From JBBROS01 sp965260995 (GTDB taxonomy: Bacteria > Pseudomonadota > Alphaproteobacteria > Acetobacterales > Acetobacteraceae), in NCBI GenBank assembly GCA_965260995.1, contig CBDHCD010000003.1, positions 2,170,001 to 2,234,000 on the forward strand: a stretch of DNA of 64,000 nt, in the 5' to 3' direction. This document shows positions 62,633 to 64,000 of this stretch, piece after piece; the first letter of the stretch is position 1, and each line of letters begins with the position of its first letter. A program made the position numbers and the translations under genes. The notes beneath the pieces were generated by a model that saw only the letters and a program-made list of their open reading frames with translations, ran no database searches and had not been told where the DNA came from.

Positions 62633-64000
62633 TCACGCCTCGCGATGCCCCGCCTCGAAGCAGTCCCGCACCAGCCGGTCCAGCAGGCGCGCGCCCCAGC
62701 CGGTCGGGCCGGCCGTGTGGCGGTCGCTCGCCGCCTCGTGGCTTTCCACGCCCGCGATGTCGAGGTGCGCCCAGTGGGCGTCGGCCACGAAGCGGTGCAG
62801 GAAGTGCGCGGCGTGGCAGGCGTCCGGCTGCCGCCCGCCGTCGGCGCATTGCCGGATGTCGGCCACCTCGCTGTCCAGCGCCTCGCCGTAGCCCGGGTGC
62901 AGCGGCATCCGCCACGTCCGCTCGCCGACCGCCGTGCCCGCCGCCGCCACGGCCGCGGCCAGGCCGTCGTCGGTGGCGAACAGCCCGGCCCGGTCGTGGC
63001 CGAGCGCGGTGACGATGCTGCCCGTCAGCGTGCCGAGGTCGATCACCAGCCGCGGCCGGACGGTCGCCACCCCCCAGGCCAGCGCGTCGGCCAGGACCAG
63101 GCGGCCCTCGGCGTCGGTGTCGACGACCTCGACGGTGAGGCCGCCCCGCATCCGCAGCACGTCGCCGGGCCGGTAGCTGCGCGCGCCGACCGCGTTCTCG
63201 GCCAAGGCCAGCAGGGCGACGACCGGGACGGGGGAGCGCCGCAGCGCCAGCGCCAGCATCGCGCCGGCGCAGGCCGCCGCCCCCGCCATGTCGGCCCGCA
63301 TCTCCCACATCCCGTCCGCCGGCTTGATGCACAGGCCGCCGGTGTCGAAGGTGATGCCCTTGCCGACGAGCAGCACCGGGCCGCGGCCATCGCCGCCGCC
63401 GTCCTTGGCCCGGTTCTTGGCTCCGCCCTCTGCCCCGTCCTCTGCCCCGTCCCCGGCCTTGGCGGCCCAGCGCAGCGCCACCAGGCAGGGGGGGTGGGCG
63501 CTGCCGCCGCCGACCGCCAGCAGCCCGCCGAACCCTTCCGCCAGGAGCTGCTTGGCGTCCAGCACCTCCACCTCGACGCCGTGCCGTTCCAGCATCGACA
63601 GCCGGGCGGCGAAGCCCGCGGGCGTCAGCGCGTTGCCCGGCTCCACGACCAAGTCGCGGGCGAACAGCGCGCCTCGCACGCCGGGGCCGAGCGCCGCCCA
63701 GGCCGCCTCCGCCGCGGCCGGGTCGTTGACCAGCACGTCGATCGCCGACAGCGCCGGGCGCTCCGGGTCGGGCCGGGTCCGCAGCCGGTCGAACCGCCAG
63801 GCGCGCAGCACGGCCCCGGCGGCGAACCGCGCCGCGTCCGCTGGCGACCAGCGGCGCGCGTCGATGGCGATGCGCGCCACCGCGCCGAGCCGGGCCGCGG
63901 CGACCGCGCCCGCCGCCTCCAGGTCGGCGTCGCAGCGCACCAGCAGCAGCCGGCGCTTCTGGGTCAGCACCTCCGCCACCTGTCCGGCCCGCGGCCCGAA
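62633..64000 (-). CDS. pepA: Leucyl aminopeptidase (M17), start beyond window
   Basis: The frame runs from the stop at 62633 to the window edge; the visible 455 residues lack the first part of the N-terminal domain, so the true start is outside (a GTG at 63979 is internal by comparison). Catalytic features: LLVGKGITFDTGGLCIKP (metal Lys/Asp), MRADMAGAAA, and VDTDAEGRLVLADALAW, where the usual Asn of NTDAEGRL is Asp. The zinc/manganese enzyme releases N-terminal residues from peptides. It is convergent with the repeat-protein gene. Confidence 0.92.
   Translation of the reverse strand, partial: FGPRAGQVAEVLTQKRRLLLVRCDADLEAAGAVAAARLGAVARIAIDARRWSPADAARFAAGAVLRAWRFDRLRTRPDPERPALSAIDVLVNDPAAAEAAWAALGPGVRGALFARDLVVEPGNALTPAGFAARLSMLERHGVEVEVLDAKQLLAEGFGGLLAVGGGSAHPPCLVALRWAAKAGDGAEDGAEGGAKNRAKDGGGDGRGPVLLVGKGITFDTGGLCIKPADGMWEMRADMAGAAACAGAMLALALRRSPVPVVALLALAENAVGARSYRPGDVLRMRGGLTVEVVDTDAEGRLVLADALAWGVATVRPRLVIDLGTLTGSIVTALGHDRAGLFATDDGLAAAVAAAGTAVGERTWRMPLHPGYGEALDSEVADIRQCADGGRQPDACHAAHFLHRFVADAHWAHLDIAGVESHEAASDRHTAGPTGWGARLLDRLVRDCFEAGHREA

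Overview
The window is high-GC DNA (about 70 % by eye) packed with ordinary bacterial housekeeping genes. Several marks point to an Alphaproteobacterium, most likely in or near the Acetobacteraceae/Rhodospirillales: a SAM-II-type riboswitch in front of metZ, the tlpA<->argH-lptM-lysA-TIGR02302 neighbourhood, a short CysE beside NifS-type desulfurases, separate F1 genes (atpHAGDC), and fused aroK-aroB and GNAT-Nudix proteins. The taxonomic call is inference. No rRNA or CRISPR array was seen; there are two tRNAs.

Layout. 1-2.9 kb: start of a glycosyltransferase and secA (minus). 3.1-8.1 kb: a PEP-CTERM-like secreted protein, a parvulin, argJ, a GNAT-Nudix fusion and a CinA-like protein. 8.1-12.7 kb: a methyltransferase, then cysJ-cysI for sulfite reduction and a small membrane protein. 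12.7-16.5 kb: a minus-strand group (small membrane protein, xerD, accA) divergent from the aroK-aroB fusion. 16.6-20 kb: a flavin reductase, tRNA-Gly, and SAM-II riboswitch-metZ-apaG-folE. 20-26.3 kb: tlpA divergent from argH-lptM-lysA-TIGR02302. 26.3-28.6 kb: a lone receiver protein and an IlvD/Edd dehydratase. 28.5-30.6 kb: a lower-GC patch beside tRNA-Met, holding a membrane-protein gene split by a 1200-bp IS4-family element with a 10-bp target duplication. 30.7-35.2 kb: a minus-strand sulfur operon (cysE, two cysteine desulfurases, ferredoxin, mnmA). 35.4-41.4 kb: hydrolase, tyrS, HAD dehalogenase, AsmA-like protein. 41.4-44.8 kb: glnE-bcp. 44.9-48.7 kb: aat, three related exported proteins and an enlarged MsrQ-like membrane protein, chained by four-base stop/start overlaps. 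48.9-50.8 kb: accB-accC. 51-59 kb: a ferritin-like protein and the F1 ATP synthase genes, broken between atpG and atpD by about 2.2 kb carrying a hypothetical gene, mazEF on the opposite strand and an AT-rich stretch. 59.3-62.6 kb: a giant repeat protein. 62.6-64 kb: leucyl aminopeptidase, cut by the window edge.

Metabolic links: cysJI makes sulfide; CysE makes O-acetylserine, from which cysteine can be made; the desulfurases take sulfur from cysteine, and MnmA puts sulfur on tRNA. MetZ assimilates sulfide into homocysteine under likely SAM control. argJ/argH (arginine), lysA (lysine), aroKB (shikimate) and accA/accBC (fatty acids) complete a biosynthetic region. The least conventional parts are the three exported paralogues next to the MsrQ-like protein, the interrupted atp operon with its repeat-containing leader, the split membrane gene, and the repeat protein.
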